From: Gammaproteobacteria bacterium
GTDB lineage: Bacteria; Pseudomonadota; Gammaproteobacteria; Steroidobacterales; GCA-2729495
Length of the DNA stretch: 64,000 bases
Direction of reading: 5' to 3'
NCBI GenBank assembly: GCA_021773815.1
Contig: JAJFJS010000029.1
Coordinates: 1-64,000 of the forward strand
Part shown: positions 1 to 8,702 of the stretch, one piece after another
Layout of the letters: the number at the start of each line of letters is the position of its first letter
Position numbering within the stretch: the first letter of the stretch is position 1
The notes under the pieces: model-generated
Databases searched by the model: none
Told to the model about the DNA's origin: nothing
Seen by the model: the letters and a program-made list of their open reading frames with translations, nothing else
Translations under genes and position numbers: made by a program

Positions 1-78
1 AGCCGCCCGAGCTACGCTAACTCGATGCCCGCATAAAATTCAAGCGGCGTTGCCGAGGGGTAGCCGACGCCGAAGACC
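1..78. repeat. Partial copy of the dispersed palindromic repeat (family A)
   Basis: The right half (about 41-78) matches the right half of the element at 22634-22744: both have a core of the type GGCGTTKCCGAGGGGTA followed by a GC-rich arm ending GAAGACC/AAAGACC. Positions 1-8 resemble the inner left stem AGCCGCCC of that copy, so the outer left arm lies before the window. It is non-coding. Fold and homology were judged by eye. Confidence 0.6.
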
Positions 79-175
79 GACTCGGGCAAGGGGTGAAACC
101 GTGGCTGCCTGAGAACGCAAAAAAACGTGCTGATGGAAATCTGCGGTGAATCTGCAAACAGGCAGCTGGACAGGA

Positions 176-201
176 TTGCGATACATCATGGTGTATCGCA
201 A
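176..201 (-). terminator. Hairpin just downstream of the DUF423 gene
   Basis: Perfect 10-bp inverted repeat (TTGCGATACA / TGTATCGCAA) with a 6-nt loop, starting 6 nt past the stop of the leftward DUF423 gene. The placement fits a transcript-end hairpin. No clear T tract follows on the minus strand, so it may be a processing or stability hairpin rather than an intrinsic terminator. Confidence 0.45.
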
Positions 202-206
202 CCGGG

Positions 207-590
207 CTATTTCCGCAGGAACACCGCCAGTGCGACGAGCAGCCACGCGAGCATGAAGCTCGAGCCGCCCATCGGGGCGATTTCGACGATGGCCGCCGGC
301 GCGCCGAGTTTCTCCGCGTAGACGCTGCCCGAGAAGACGATGACGCCGAACACGAACAGGCCGCGGGCGATGTCGAGCAGCCTGGACGGCCCCGTCTGCA
401 TGACCAGCAGCGTGATCAGGAGCAGGCCGATGGCATGATAGACCTGCATCTGCACGGCCCATCGCCATGACAGGCGATCGGCCTCGGTCAGGGAATCGGC
501 CAGGCCATGGAATCCGTAGGCGCTCAGCGTCGCGGCGGTCATCAGCAGCAGTGCGCCGATGATCAGGAAGGTCTTGTCGAGTTTCGTCAT
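207..590 (-). CDS. DUF423 (YgdD-like) small membrane protein
   Basis: A 127-residue inner-membrane protein with about four hydrophobic helices (near residues 6-24, 48-64, 70-88, 100-124). The length, the AYGFHGLADSL segment after helix 1 (the GAFGAHGL-like region of the family) and the closing hydrophobic helix match the DUF423/YgdD family. No biochemical function is firmly established for that family. The ATG at 590 is chosen because it precedes the first helix; longer reading in the same frame adds an arginine-rich stretch with no membrane character. It stands alone and diverges from the hemerythrin-like gene. Confidence 0.8.
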   Translation of the reverse strand: MTKLDKTFLIIGALLLMTAATLSAYGFHGLADSLTEADRLSWRWAVQMQVYHAIGLLLITLLVMQTGPSRLLDIARGLFVFGVIVFSGSVYAEKLGAPAAIVEIAPMGGSSFMLAWLLVALAVFLRK

Positions 591-695
591 GACGGCGTCC
601 ACGTGCGGCGAGAAAGGCGTTATTCTAGTCGCACGGACGTGATAACAGGCAACAACAGCAAATATTGGCGATTCCGCGCCGTCGCGCGGGCTCGC

Positions 696-701
696 AGGAG
701 G
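696..701 (+). promoter_or_regulatory. Strong Shine-Dalgarno AGGAGG
   Basis: Consensus AGGAGG seven nucleotides before the ATG at 709. It fixes the start of the hemerythrin-like gene. Confidence 0.8.
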
Positions 702-708
702 AAGCAAT

Positions 709-1260
709 ATGACCAGTTTGATGGAAAGGATCGGCAACGAACGGCGTCGACTGCGCAACGTGAGACAGCGGATGGCCGCGGCGATCGATGTCGGCGCCGA
801 TGGCGATGCGGCATTCGTGCCGTTCTACGTGGCTGCTGCCGATTACATCGATGCGACGATGCAACGGCTGCATGGGCAGGATGTCCGGATGGGCGAGATG
901 ATCGTCGAGAAGGTCGGCGAAATGGACGCTACGATCGAGCGGGCACTGGCGGAACTCGATGATCGGCTCGAGGGGGCGAAGGCGCATCTCAAGCCGTTCC
1001 TGGCGGCGCGTGATGCGGTGCGCGACAACGGCGCCGCGGAGCTCGGGCGCTTCGAGAAAGCTGCGCGCGAGTATTCGGATTTCATCGCTGCCACGATGGG
1101 CCACCATGGCGCAACGAATGACTTGTGCGCGAAGTTGTTCTCGGCGGACGATTGGGAATACATGGCTGCGGTCAGCGATGAGCAGGCGGCCGCGGAGGAA
1201 AAGCTGTTTGCACGGGTCGTCGAGACGACACCCGCGGGCGTTACGGTGCCTGGAGATTGA
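709..1260 (+). CDS. Hemerythrin-like helical protein, ligands mostly missing
   Basis: A 183-residue soluble, largely helical protein with no signal peptide. The order of helices and the late segment (MGHHGATNDLCAKLFSADDW, then a Glu-rich helix) resemble the C-terminal half of bacterial hemerythrin-like HHE proteins, where an H-x3-E pair precedes a 'LFP..LSxxDW' stretch. Only scattered His residues remain (near 55 and 127-128), so a diiron site cannot be confirmed. The start is fixed by AGGAGG. The 3' end overlaps the convergent GGDEF-EAL gene by 20 nt. Function unknown; a degenerate hemerythrin fold is my best reading. Confidence 0.55.
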   Translation: MTSLMERIGNERRRLRNVRQRMAAAIDVGADGDAAFVPFYVAAADYIDATMQRLHGQDVRMGEMIVEKVGEMDATIERALAELDDRLEGAKAHLKPFLAARDAVRDNGAAELGRFEKAAREYSDFIAATMGHHGATNDLCAKLFSADDWEYMAAVSDEQAAAEEKLFARVVETTPAGVTVPGD

Positions 1261-3595
1261 TCGCGTCGAGAACGCTGACGTAGGCCGTACGGTCTTCACT
1301 GTAGTGATTGACCCACTGGCTGAAGGTTTCAGCCGGCATCGGTCGGCTGATCAAGAAACCCTGGGCGCGTTCGCAGCCCATGTTGGCGAGCCAGCGCATC
1401 GCCGGACGTGATTCGACGCCCTCGGCCAGTACCTCGATGCCGAGGTTGTGGGCCAGTTCGATAGTGGCGCGGACGATCGCGACATCCTTGCGATTGTCCG
1501 GCAATTCCGTGACGAAAGACTTGTCGATCTTGAGTTCATCGACCGGCAGGTTGCGGATCCGGGCCATCGACGAGTGTCCGGTGCCGAAATCATCGACGGA
1601 AATCCGGATGCCCAGATCGCGCAGGCATTGCAGGACCACTGTTGCCAGGCCGAAATCATGGAACAGGGCCTGTTCGGTAATTTCGAGCATCAGGTATTTC
1701 GGGTCGAGATCGTGTTCGCGCAGGATCTCCAGGACAATGCGCGGCAGATCCGGGTTCAGGATGTCATAGCCGGAAAGATTGACCGATATCGGCAGGTCGA
1801 TGCCTTCTTCGATCCACAGGCGACACTCGCGAACGGCAGCCGTCAGTACCCATTCGGAAATCAGCGCGACGTTGCCTGATTGCTCGGCGATGGCGACAAA
1901 TTCCAGCGGCGACAGAAAGCCGAGCCTCGGGTGATCCCAGCGAATCAATGCCTCGGCCCCGCAGATGCTGCCATCGGCCAGGTTGACCTTCGGCTGCAGG
2001 TAGAGCTTGAATTCGTTTTCACGCGCTGCGCGCCGCAGGCTGCCCAGGATTTCCAGCCGGCGCGCGTATTGTTCCTCGGTACCGGTTTGATACGCGGCGA
2101 TACGCTCAGGCACGTGGTCGGCCTCCTGCTGTGCGATCGTCGCGCGCAGCAGTAGTTTTTCCGGTTCATCGCCGTCATGCGGGAAGCTGCTGATGCCCAC
2201 GCAGGCCGATGCGCTGATGTTGACGGTGCCGTTGGATACGCCGGCGGCAAGCACGCGAATAATGTCTTCGGCCAGCGCCCACGCGGCCGTCCTGTCGGCC
2301 GTTTCCATGATCAGCAGGAACTCGTCACCATCGAGGCGGGTCAGCACCGTGCCCGATGGAATCGTCGAGCGCAGACGGTCGGTGGCGACGAGCAGGAGTT
2401 CATCACCGATTTCCTGTCCGAACGAGGCGCGTATGTCACGAAATCCGGACAGCCTGACGAGCATGACGCAGACATCGCCGTCCATGGAGCGCTGTTTCTC
2501 GATGGACTCGTCCAGACTACGCATCGCAAGCAGCCGGTTCGGCAGGCCGGTCAATCCGTCGAACTGCGCCTCCTGCACGACCCGGTTCTCGCGTTCCGCG
2601 ATCCGGCTCTGCATGTTGTTGATGGCGGCCGCCAGCCCGGCAAATTCCTCGCTGCGGCGTGCGCCGACCGGCGTCGTGTAGTCGCCGGCACTGATGCGGC
2701 GTGTTGCGGAGATGATGCGTTCCAGCGGCGCGCGCCAGCCGCGCGCCAGCGTTTCGGCGCCGATCAGCGCCAGGATCAGGGCGATGGCGCCGACGATCAG
2801 CGCGATGAGCTGTAGTGTCCGGTAGGGAGCGATGGCGCCGCTCAACGGCGCCTGCAGCAGTATGACGACATCCCGCGCATCGTGCACGAACGGTCGGGCG
2901 CGAACCAGGAAACGTTCGCCACTGACCGTCGCGATCGTCGCATCGATGTTATCCGGGCGAATCAGCATCGCGTCCAGCTCGGCCGCGCCGAGCGCCGCAG
3001 AATCGATCGAACTGGCGACGAGCTCGTGTCGGCGCCCGCTGCGTCCTACGACGGCAACATCCAGCCCGGTGCGTTCATGCAGGAGTCCGACGATCTTCGT
3101 ATCGATACGAAAACCAGTCGACAGCCAGGTTTTTTCCGCCGTTCCCGGTACCGGCAGGGTCAGCATCTCGAAAAAGCGATTATCGACGGCAATGCTCGAG
3201 CGGATGCTGCGGTCGTCGCCGGCCCGTGCAACCAGTCCGGGATAGGCTTTCGCTACGGTATCGTCAGACGTAGCGATGACGCTGCCGCGGTTGTCGAGGA
3301 TCAGCATGAAATCGGCGCCGATGCCGGATGCCGCGGCCGCCAGCCAGGATCGCCGATCGGGTGTTGCGACATCGGTGGCCAGTTCGTCGGCGACACGCGT
3401 GACCGATTTGATCAATGACCGCGTGCGGCCGCGCATGAGTTCGTCGAACAACGCACCGCCGATCGACAGGTTCGTCTGCGCCTGTCGCATGGCATCGCTG
3501 TCGCCCATGATCGAGGTCGCAACCAGCGTGGAAAGCTGGGTCGCGCCGATCGCAAGGACGGCAATAATGACAAATTTCGAACGCAGGTTGTGCAA
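1241..3595 (-). CDS. Membrane sensor with HAMP, GGDEF and EAL domains
   Basis: A 784-residue cyclic-di-GMP turnover protein. A TM segment (9-27), a periplasmic sensory region (about 28-262), a second TM (263-284) and a HAMP-like linker (about 285-340) lead to GGDEF (about 345-500) and EAL (about 515-770) domains. The GGDEF signature reads DGDEF (422-426), a variant found in both active and GTP-binding-only proteins. The EAL domain keeps EAL (548-550), SVNLSG, DDFGTG (668-673), KIDKSF and EGVES, so phosphodiesterase activity is likely. The start codon is TTG, with GGAG seven nt upstream; no better in-frame ATG precedes the first TM. Monocistronic. Confidence 0.92.
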   Translation of the reverse strand: MHNLRSKFVIIAVLAIGATQLSTLVATSIMGDSDAMRQAQTNLSIGGALFDELMRGRTRSLIKSVTRVADELATDVATPDRRSWLAAAASGIGADFMLILDNRGSVIATSDDTVAKAYPGLVARAGDDRSIRSSIAVDNRFFEMLTLPVPGTAEKTWLSTGFRIDTKIVGLLHERTGLDVAVVGRSGRRHELVASSIDSAALGAAELDAMLIRPDNIDATIATVSGERFLVRARPFVHDARDVVILLQAPLSGAIAPYRTLQLIALIVGAIALILALIGAETLARGWRAPLERIISATRRISAGDYTTPVGARRSEEFAGLAAAINNMQSRIAERENRVVQEAQFDGLTGLPNRLLAMRSLDESIEKQRSMDGDVCVMLVRLSGFRDIRASFGQEIGDELLLVATDRLRSTIPSGTVLTRLDGDEFLLIMETADRTAAWALAEDIIRVLAAGVSNGTVNISASACVGISSFPHDGDEPEKLLLRATIAQQEADHVPERIAAYQTGTEEQYARRLEILGSLRRAARENEFKLYLQPKVNLADGSICGAEALIRWDHPRLGFLSPLEFVAIAEQSGNVALISEWVLTAAVRECRLWIEEGIDLPISVNLSGYDILNPDLPRIVLEILREHDLDPKYLMLEITEQALFHDFGLATVVLQCLRDLGIRISVDDFGTGHSSMARIRNLPVDELKIDKSFVTELPDNRKDVAIVRATIELAHNLGIEVLAEGVESRPAMRWLANMGCERAQGFLISRPMPAETFSQWVNHYSEDRTAYVSVLDAINLQAP

Positions 3596-4204
3596 CGGCC
3601 GCTCCGCCGATGGGAATGAAACGCTGCCATCGTAACGACGGTGTCGCCGGGATTATGGGAAATGCGTCACGGACTCACGATACGGTTCCCGAGAAAAGCG
3701 AAGCGGCACAATGCGTTGCAGTAGGCAGCCGCAAGGTACTGCGATCGCCCGGCCGCGTTGCTCTGCGCGGGACACGGAGCCGGGGTCAGCGGTCCGCTCG
3801 GCGCGCAATCCTGCGGCGCTTGTTCGCCTGGCGGTGACCCGGTCGCCGAGCGGCCAACCGGGATATGTCCTGTGCCGTGCCGTCGGCACCGGGCCGTACT
3901 GAGGTGACGGCAACCGACTCCGTCGGCTTATCGCGCCTATCGCGCAAACGGCTGGGAATCGATGGCGTAACAGCAGGTCGCGGCCGTCCGGACTCGCGTC
4001 GTCGGGGCGCGGTTCAAGCGATCCGATGCGCCATACAAAGTTTCGAGTCCGTGTTCCCGTGTAACGGACCTTTGCCCGCGAAGCCCATCTGTGGCGTAAT
4101 GCCGCCTTGCTGAAAGACTTACCTGAAGATTTCACCGGTCGGTTGTTACCGCTCCCGGCGTGCTGGTGAGACTTTCGGGCCAAACAGAATTTAAGGGAGT
4201 TCTG
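3596..4204. other. 609-bp region without a convincing gene
   Basis: It lies between the divergent c-di-GMP gene and the beta-propeller gene. It is GC-rich, and open frames on both strands are arginine/proline-rich low-complexity translations typical of antisense reading, without recognisable domains. The last ~20 nt carry the AAGGGAG ribosome site for the gene at 4205. Promoters for both neighbours must lie here, but I cannot define them. Confidence 0.5.
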
Positions 4205-5140
4205 ATGACTAAAGTATCGACGATGAAGCCTTTTGCACCGGGGGATATCTTTCTCGGTTGCACTTATCTGTGCAATCCGACTGACGACCATGCCGGGGAC
4301 GGTCGCATACTCCAGTACGATCGCAATATGGTGCCGAAGGGGACGCTCTATACGGAAGGAACGACGCATCTCGTCGTCAACCTGCGCTTCGGGCCGGACG
4401 GCGTCCTGTGGGGTTTCGATCCGTTCGCGCACGCGGTCGTTCGCGTCGCGCCGACGGGCGAACAGCTGCCGGCAGGTGATTTCGGTGATCGCGGCTGGGG
4501 CAGCGTCTGCTTTGGCCATGACGGCAGCGTGATACTGAACGAGTACCTGAAAGGCGACAAGCCCTATGAAGGCGGTGACATGCGCACGCTGGCAGGCACG
4601 GACGTCGTCGGTTACGGGCGGATCGCCAAATTTGATGGCGGGTTGAACAAGATTACCGAGTTCGAGACCGACCTGTCTCCGTCGATGACCGGTTTTCACG
4701 GCGTGACGCACAGCGCCATGCATCCGGATGGCCGGCACATGGCATTCATGACCGATCTGGGTATGCGCGTGATGCTCATCGATATCGATACCGGCACGTT
4801 GCTGCCCGACCTGATTCACTACCCGGGCGGTGACGAGTACATGCGCAGGTGGACGACCGGCGTCGCCTACCTTAGCGACGGCACGCTGTGCCTGTTACGC
4901 GGCAGTTTCATCGACTTTATTGCCCCTGACGGCAGTTCGATACGCACGCTGCCGCTGGACGAATACGGCTATGCGATGATCACGTTGTCGACCGATGACC
5001 GGTTTGCATTCGTCACGAATATCTTCACCGGCGTCATGTCCAAGGTCGATCTGGAATCGGGAGAAATCATCGGCACGATCGATACGGGTCTGGCCAAGCC
5101 GTCGCGCAGCCTGGCCGGCGTAGCCGTGTTTCCCGCATAA
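4205..5140 (+). CDS. Beta-propeller (SMP-30/lactonase-like) protein
   Basis: A 311-residue soluble protein without a signal peptide. Repeating blade-like motifs (FGPDGVLWGFDP, FGHDGSVILNEY, MHPDGRHMAFMTD, LSDGTLCLLRG, LSTDDRFAFVTN) point to a six- or seven-bladed propeller of the SMP-30/gluconolactonase or YncE type. Substrate unknown. The ATG at 4205 has GGGAG five nt upstream and is preferred to an upstream in-frame start that lacks one. The RND exporter begins 26 nt downstream on the same strand, so the two may be cotranscribed. Confidence 0.75.
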   Translation: MTKVSTMKPFAPGDIFLGCTYLCNPTDDHAGDGRILQYDRNMVPKGTLYTEGTTHLVVNLRFGPDGVLWGFDPFAHAVVRVAPTGEQLPAGDFGDRGWGSVCFGHDGSVILNEYLKGDKPYEGGDMRTLAGTDVVGYGRIAKFDGGLNKITEFETDLSPSMTGFHGVTHSAMHPDGRHMAFMTDLGMRVMLIDIDTGTLLPDLIHYPGGDEYMRRWTTGVAYLSDGTLCLLRGSFIDFIAPDGSSIRTLPLDEYGYAMITLSTDDRFAFVTNIFTGVMSKVDLESGEIIGTIDTGLAKPSRSLAGVAVFPA

Positions 5141-5166
5141 GCGGGCACAGGGCTGCAGATACGGGT

Positions 5167-7722
5167 ATGCGCACGCTGGTGAATTGGTACGAGGCCCTGT
5201 TTGTTCATCGCGCGCGTCTGGCCTTGTTGTGCGCTGCCGTCGTTATCGCTTTTTTCGCGGTCTTCGCACCGCGATTCCATCTCGACGCATCCGGCGACTC
5301 GCTGTTGCTCGAGAATGACCAGGATCTGCGGTACTACCGGAGTATTCGCGCCCGCTACGGTTCCGACGATTACCTAGTTGTCACGTTCTCGCCGAACGGG
5401 GACCTGTTTTCCGCCCAGACGCTGAAACAGGTCGAGGCGCTGCGGGACGAGCTATCCATGCTCGACGGATTGGCGAGCATCACGACGATACTCGATGTGC
5501 CGCTGATCTCCAGCCCGCCGGTCGCACTCGAGGATCTGCAAATCGAGGTGCCGACGCTGCTCAGCGAACGTACCGACGTCGAACTTGCGCGTCGTGAGCT
5601 GACCAGTAGCTCGCTGTACCGGCAGTTACTGACCAGCATCGATGGCACGACGACCGCGCTGCTGGCGACTTTTCGCCGTGACCCGGCCTATGTCCAGCTA
5701 CTGACCGAGCGGGATGCGTTGCGCGAGAAGCAGCTGACGACCGATCTGACGACGGCCGACAAGCGGCGCATTGCCGAGCTGTCGCCCGCGATCAGTGATT
5801 TTCGCGCCCGGCTGACCTGGCGCCAGCAGAAAGACATCGCCAGCGTGCGCGAGATTCTCGATCGCTATCGTGTGTACGGAGACATCCAGCTCGGCGGTAT
5901 CCCGATGATCGTCACGGACATGCTGGATTTTATTCGTCGTGACATCGTCGTATTCGGCGCCGGTATCCTGGTATTTCTGATCGCGTTGCTGGCGGTTATT
6001 TTCATGCGGCCGCGTTGGGTCGTCCTGTCGATAGTCTGTTGCCTTGCATCGGTTGTCATCATGACCGGCTTGCTCGGGTTGACGGATTTCCCGGTGACCG
6101 TCGTGTCGGCCAATTTCGTCGCGCTGCTGCTGATTTTTTCGCTGTCGATCACGGTTCACCTGATCGTGCGCTACCGCGAGTTGCACGAGCAGAATCCGGA
6201 CGCGGAGCAGGCCTGGCTCGTATCGACGACCCTGCGCGACAAGTTTCTGCCGTGCCTGTTCACTGCGCTGACGACGATGGTTGCCTTCGCGTCGCTGCTG
6301 GTCAGCGGAATCCGTCCAGTCATGGATTTCGGCTGGATGATGGTCACGGGCATGGTGGTCGTGATGGTCATGGCCTTCACCATTTTCCCGGCGGGGCTCA
6401 TGCTGCTTAAGGCCGGCTCGCCGCAGCATCGGCGCTCGATGACAGCGGCCTTCACCGCGATGCTGGCCGGCTGGATCGATCGCCGCCAGAAGACCGTCGC
6501 GGCTGCATTCCTGCTGGTCGCCGCCGTCAGTGTCTACGGCCTGTCGCTACTGACGGTCGAGAATCGATTCATCGATAACTTCAAGGACACTACCGAGATC
6601 TACCGTGGTCTCGTCAAGATCGATCAGGAACTCGGCGGTACGACGCCGCTGGACATCATTATCGATGCAGACCCGGCGCATTTTCAGGCTGCGGACATTG
6701 CGGATGAGCCGACAGAAGACGAGTTCGCGGAAGAGCTCGATGATGAATTTGCCGACGAGTTCGATGAGTTCGCGGAATCCGTCGATGACGGCGATCTGGG
6801 TTCGACCAGCTACTGGTACAACACGTTCCAGCTGCGGACCATCGGTCAGGTCCACGATTATCTCGACAGCCTGCCCGAGACGGGCAAGGTGCTGTCGATA
6901 GCGACGACGATCGATACGCTGCGAACGCTTAACGACAACAAGGAGGTCGATACATTCTGGTTGTCTATTCTGTACAAGAAGCTCCCGCAGAGCGTCAAGC
7001 AGGCGCTGTTCGATCCATATTTGGCGGTCGACGGCAACCAGGTGCGCCTTTCGGTTCGCGTCTTCGAGTCGGATAAGAACCTGCGCCGGGGCGAACTGCT
7101 GGACCGGATCCGCACGCACCTGACGGGTGAGATGGGACTCGCTCCCGAGCGGGTGCATCTGACGGGCATGCTGGTGCTGTACAACAACGTCCTGCAGAGC
7201 CTCTACGAGTCACAGATCATGACGCTCGGATTCGTGTTTGGCGTCATCCTCTTGATGTTCCTGGTCATGTATCGCTCCCTCGCGGTCGCGATTATCGCAC
7301 TGGTGCCGAATATCCTCGCGGCCGGCGCCGTGCTCGGACTGATGGGGTTGCTCGGTATCCCGCTCGACATCATGACCATCACGATTGCCGCGATCGTCAT
7401 CGGCATCGGCGTCGACGACACGATCCATTATCTGCATCGCTTTCGTATCGAGGTAGTGATCGATCACGATTACCATTCCGCTGCGCAGCGGTCGCATGGC
7501 AGCATCGGCCGCGCGATGTATTACACCTCGATCATCATCGCCGTCGGTTTCTCGATCCTGGTGCTGTCCAACTTCCTGCCGACGATTTATTTCGGCATTC
7601 TGACCGGGTTTGCGATGCTGTTCGCCATGGTCGCTAACCTGACAATCCTGCCGCTGTTGCTGATCTGGTTCCGGCCGTTCGGAACCTTGCCGGTTGTTTC
7701 CGAGCCGGCCGAGGCGCCGTGA
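5167..7722 (+). CDS. RND-superfamily (MMPL/COG1033) exporter
   Basis: An 851-residue inner-membrane transporter built of two similar halves: one TM helix (about 18-36), a periplasmic domain, then five TM helices (about 258-415), repeated with a TM at about 440-460 and a helix bundle at about 685-840. The segment GIGVDDTIHYLHRFR in the second half is characteristic of COG1033/MMPL hydrophobe exporters. The second periplasmic domain carries an unusually acidic stretch (residues 513-543). The last three codons and the TGA lie inside the left arm of a palindromic repeat that starts at 7709, so the native C-terminus may have been altered. Substrate unknown; lipids or hopanoids are typical cargoes. 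Confidence 0.88.
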   Translation: MRTLVNWYEALFVHRARLALLCAAVVIAFFAVFAPRFHLDASGDSLLLENDQDLRYYRSIRARYGSDDYLVVTFSPNGDLFSAQTLKQVEALRDELSMLDGLASITTILDVPLISSPPVALEDLQIEVPTLLSERTDVELARRELTSSSLYRQLLTSIDGTTTALLATFRRDPAYVQLLTERDALREKQLTTDLTTADKRRIAELSPAISDFRARLTWRQQKDIASVREILDRYRVYGDIQLGGIPMIVTDMLDFIRRDIVVFGAGILVFLIALLAVIFMRPRWVVLSIVCCLASVVIMTGLLGLTDFPVTVVSANFVALLLIFSLSITVHLIVRYRELHEQNPDAEQAWLVSTTLRDKFLPCLFTALTTMVAFASLLVSGIRPVMDFGWMMVTGMVVVMVMAFTIFPAGLMLLKAGSPQHRRSMTAAFTAMLAGWIDRRQKTVAAAFLLVAAVSVYGLSLLTVENRFIDNFKDTTEIYRGLVKIDQELGGTTPLDIIIDADPAHFQAADIADEPTEDEFAEELDDEFADEFDEFAESVDDGDLGSTSYWYNTFQLRTIGQVHDYLDSLPETGKVLSIATTIDTLRTLNDNKEVDTFWLSILYKKLPQSVKQALFDPYLAVDGNQVRLSVRVFESDKNLRRGELLDRIRTHLTGEMGLAPERVHLTGMLVLYNNVLQSLYESQIMTLGFVFGVILLMFLVMYRSLAVAIIALVPNILAAGAVLGLMGLLGIPLDIMTITIAAIVIGIGVDDTIHYLHRFRIEVVIDHDYHSAAQRSHGSIGRAMYYTSIIIAVGFSILVLSNFLPTIYFGILTGFAMLFAMVANLTILPLLLIWFRPFGTLPVVSEPAEAP

Positions 7723-7816
7723 TATCTCGCGGCAACGCCGCTTGAATCAGTCGAGGCTGTCGACTTGCCTCAGCCCGGGCGGCTGAAGGTTGCCGAGAGA
7801 TGTCCCGGCGCCTCGG
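7709..7816. repeat. Palindromic repeat family A, copy 1
   Basis: About 108 bp with imperfect terminal arms: CCGAGGCGCCGTGATATCTC on the left, and the reverse complement CCGAGGCGCCGGGACATCTC on the right. An inner stem pairs CGGCAACGCCGC with GCGGCTGAAGGTTGCCG. Roughly 20 further nt on the right (to about 7841) are also shared with copy 2. It overlaps the last codons and stop of the RND exporter. Confidence 0.8.
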
Positions 7817-7962
7817 CCTCGGACATATCGTGCCAGGGCTCGCCCAGCCCCTGTTTAGTAAGGCAAATGTCTCATTGCCCTGTCCGGTCCGGTGAGATGA
7901 CCGGGTTGACTGTCGCCGGATTTCTTATCATTCGGAGCCTTTCGGATTCTTCCCTGACCGGG

Positions 7963-8069
7963 CGAGGGGCCGTGATATCTCGCGGCAACGCCGCTTGAAT
8001 CAGTCGAGGCTGTCGACTTGCCTCAGCCCGGGCGGCTGAAGGTTGCCGAGAGATATCCCGGCACCTCGG
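7963..8069. repeat. Palindromic repeat family A, copy 2
   Basis: Nearly identical to copy 1 and in the same orientation, 253 bp further on, with arms around two GATATC sites (at 7974 and 8052). The ~60 nt to its left (about 7918-7962) also resemble the left flank of the copy at 22423 (a T-rich TATCATT stretch, then GCC..TCGGATT), so some copies carry an extended left end. The 470 bp between the RND and DUF934 genes hold only these repeats and the spacer between them. Confidence 0.8.
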
Positions 8070-8192
8070 CCTCGGACATATCGTGCCAGGGCTGTTGCTT
8101 CACATTGCCGGACAGGTGTCCGGTGCAAACAGCGACGCCGAAACCAGCCGTCCGAAACCTCGCACGGTTGCGGGGCGAATTTCCTGGCCGAT

Positions 8193-8702
8193 CTATTTTG
8201 ATGCGCTGGTTCGAGCCTGACGCAGTACCGACGCCGGTCGGCGCCCGTCCACGGCGCCCTGGTACCAGACGCTGAAGTCGCCGCGCGCGGTCTCGAGCTC
8301 GGCCAGCGGGTCGTCACCGGCCAGCTCGAAGGCGTTGAACCCGACGCGTTCCATGTAATGCAGTTGCTCGAGCAGTACGTCACCGATGGCGCGTAACTCG
8401 CCTGAAAAACCGTAACGGTCGCGCAACAGGCGTGCATACGAGTAGGCGCGGCCGTCGCGGAAGGTCGGAAATTCCAGGGCGATCACCGCGAAGTTTTCCA
8501 GATCGTCGGCGATGACCTCCGGGTGCTCGTGACTGGCGAGCACGACCCCGATTGGATCGGGGCGTCGCGTCAGGCGCTGCCAGTGATCCTGCCAGACGGG
8601 CAGCGACACGAGCAGCGCGCCACCGTCGGGAATCGGGTCGTCGCCGTCGATCCGCAGGTAGATATCCTTCGCCGCTTGCCCGTCTTTGATCAGCGTCGTC
8701 AT
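8193..8702 (-). CDS. DUF934 protein of the sulfite-reduction operon
   Basis: A 169-residue soluble protein matching the DUF934/COG3749 family: the conserved FPTFRDGRAYSYARLLRDR segment (about 93-111) and a C-terminal RARGDFSVWYQ-like stretch are diagnostic. In many proteobacteria this family sits directly after cysI; it is required for or linked to assimilatory sulfate reduction, but its reaction is not known. The ATG overlaps the cysI stop by 4 nt (ATGA), indicating translational coupling. No cysH follows; the repeats at 7.7-8.1 kb end the operon. Confidence 0.9.
   Translation of the reverse strand: MTTLIKDGQAAKDIYLRIDGDDPIPDGGALLVSLPVWQDHWQRLTRRPDPIGVVLASHEHPEVIADDLENFAVIALEFPTFRDGRAYSYARLLRDRYGFSGELRAIGDVLLEQLHYMERVGFNAFELAGDDPLAELETARGDFSVWYQGAVDGRRPASVLRQARTSASK

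Noticed and set aside
3653-4819. Leftward open frame across the gap before the propeller gene
   Set aside because: Most of it is antisense to the propeller gene, and the rest is a low-complexity translation.
7709-8069. Two similar repeats 253 bp apart as a possible CRISPR
   Set aside because: Only two units, long palindromes and no regular spacers; dispersed copies elsewhere show a REP/MITE-like family.
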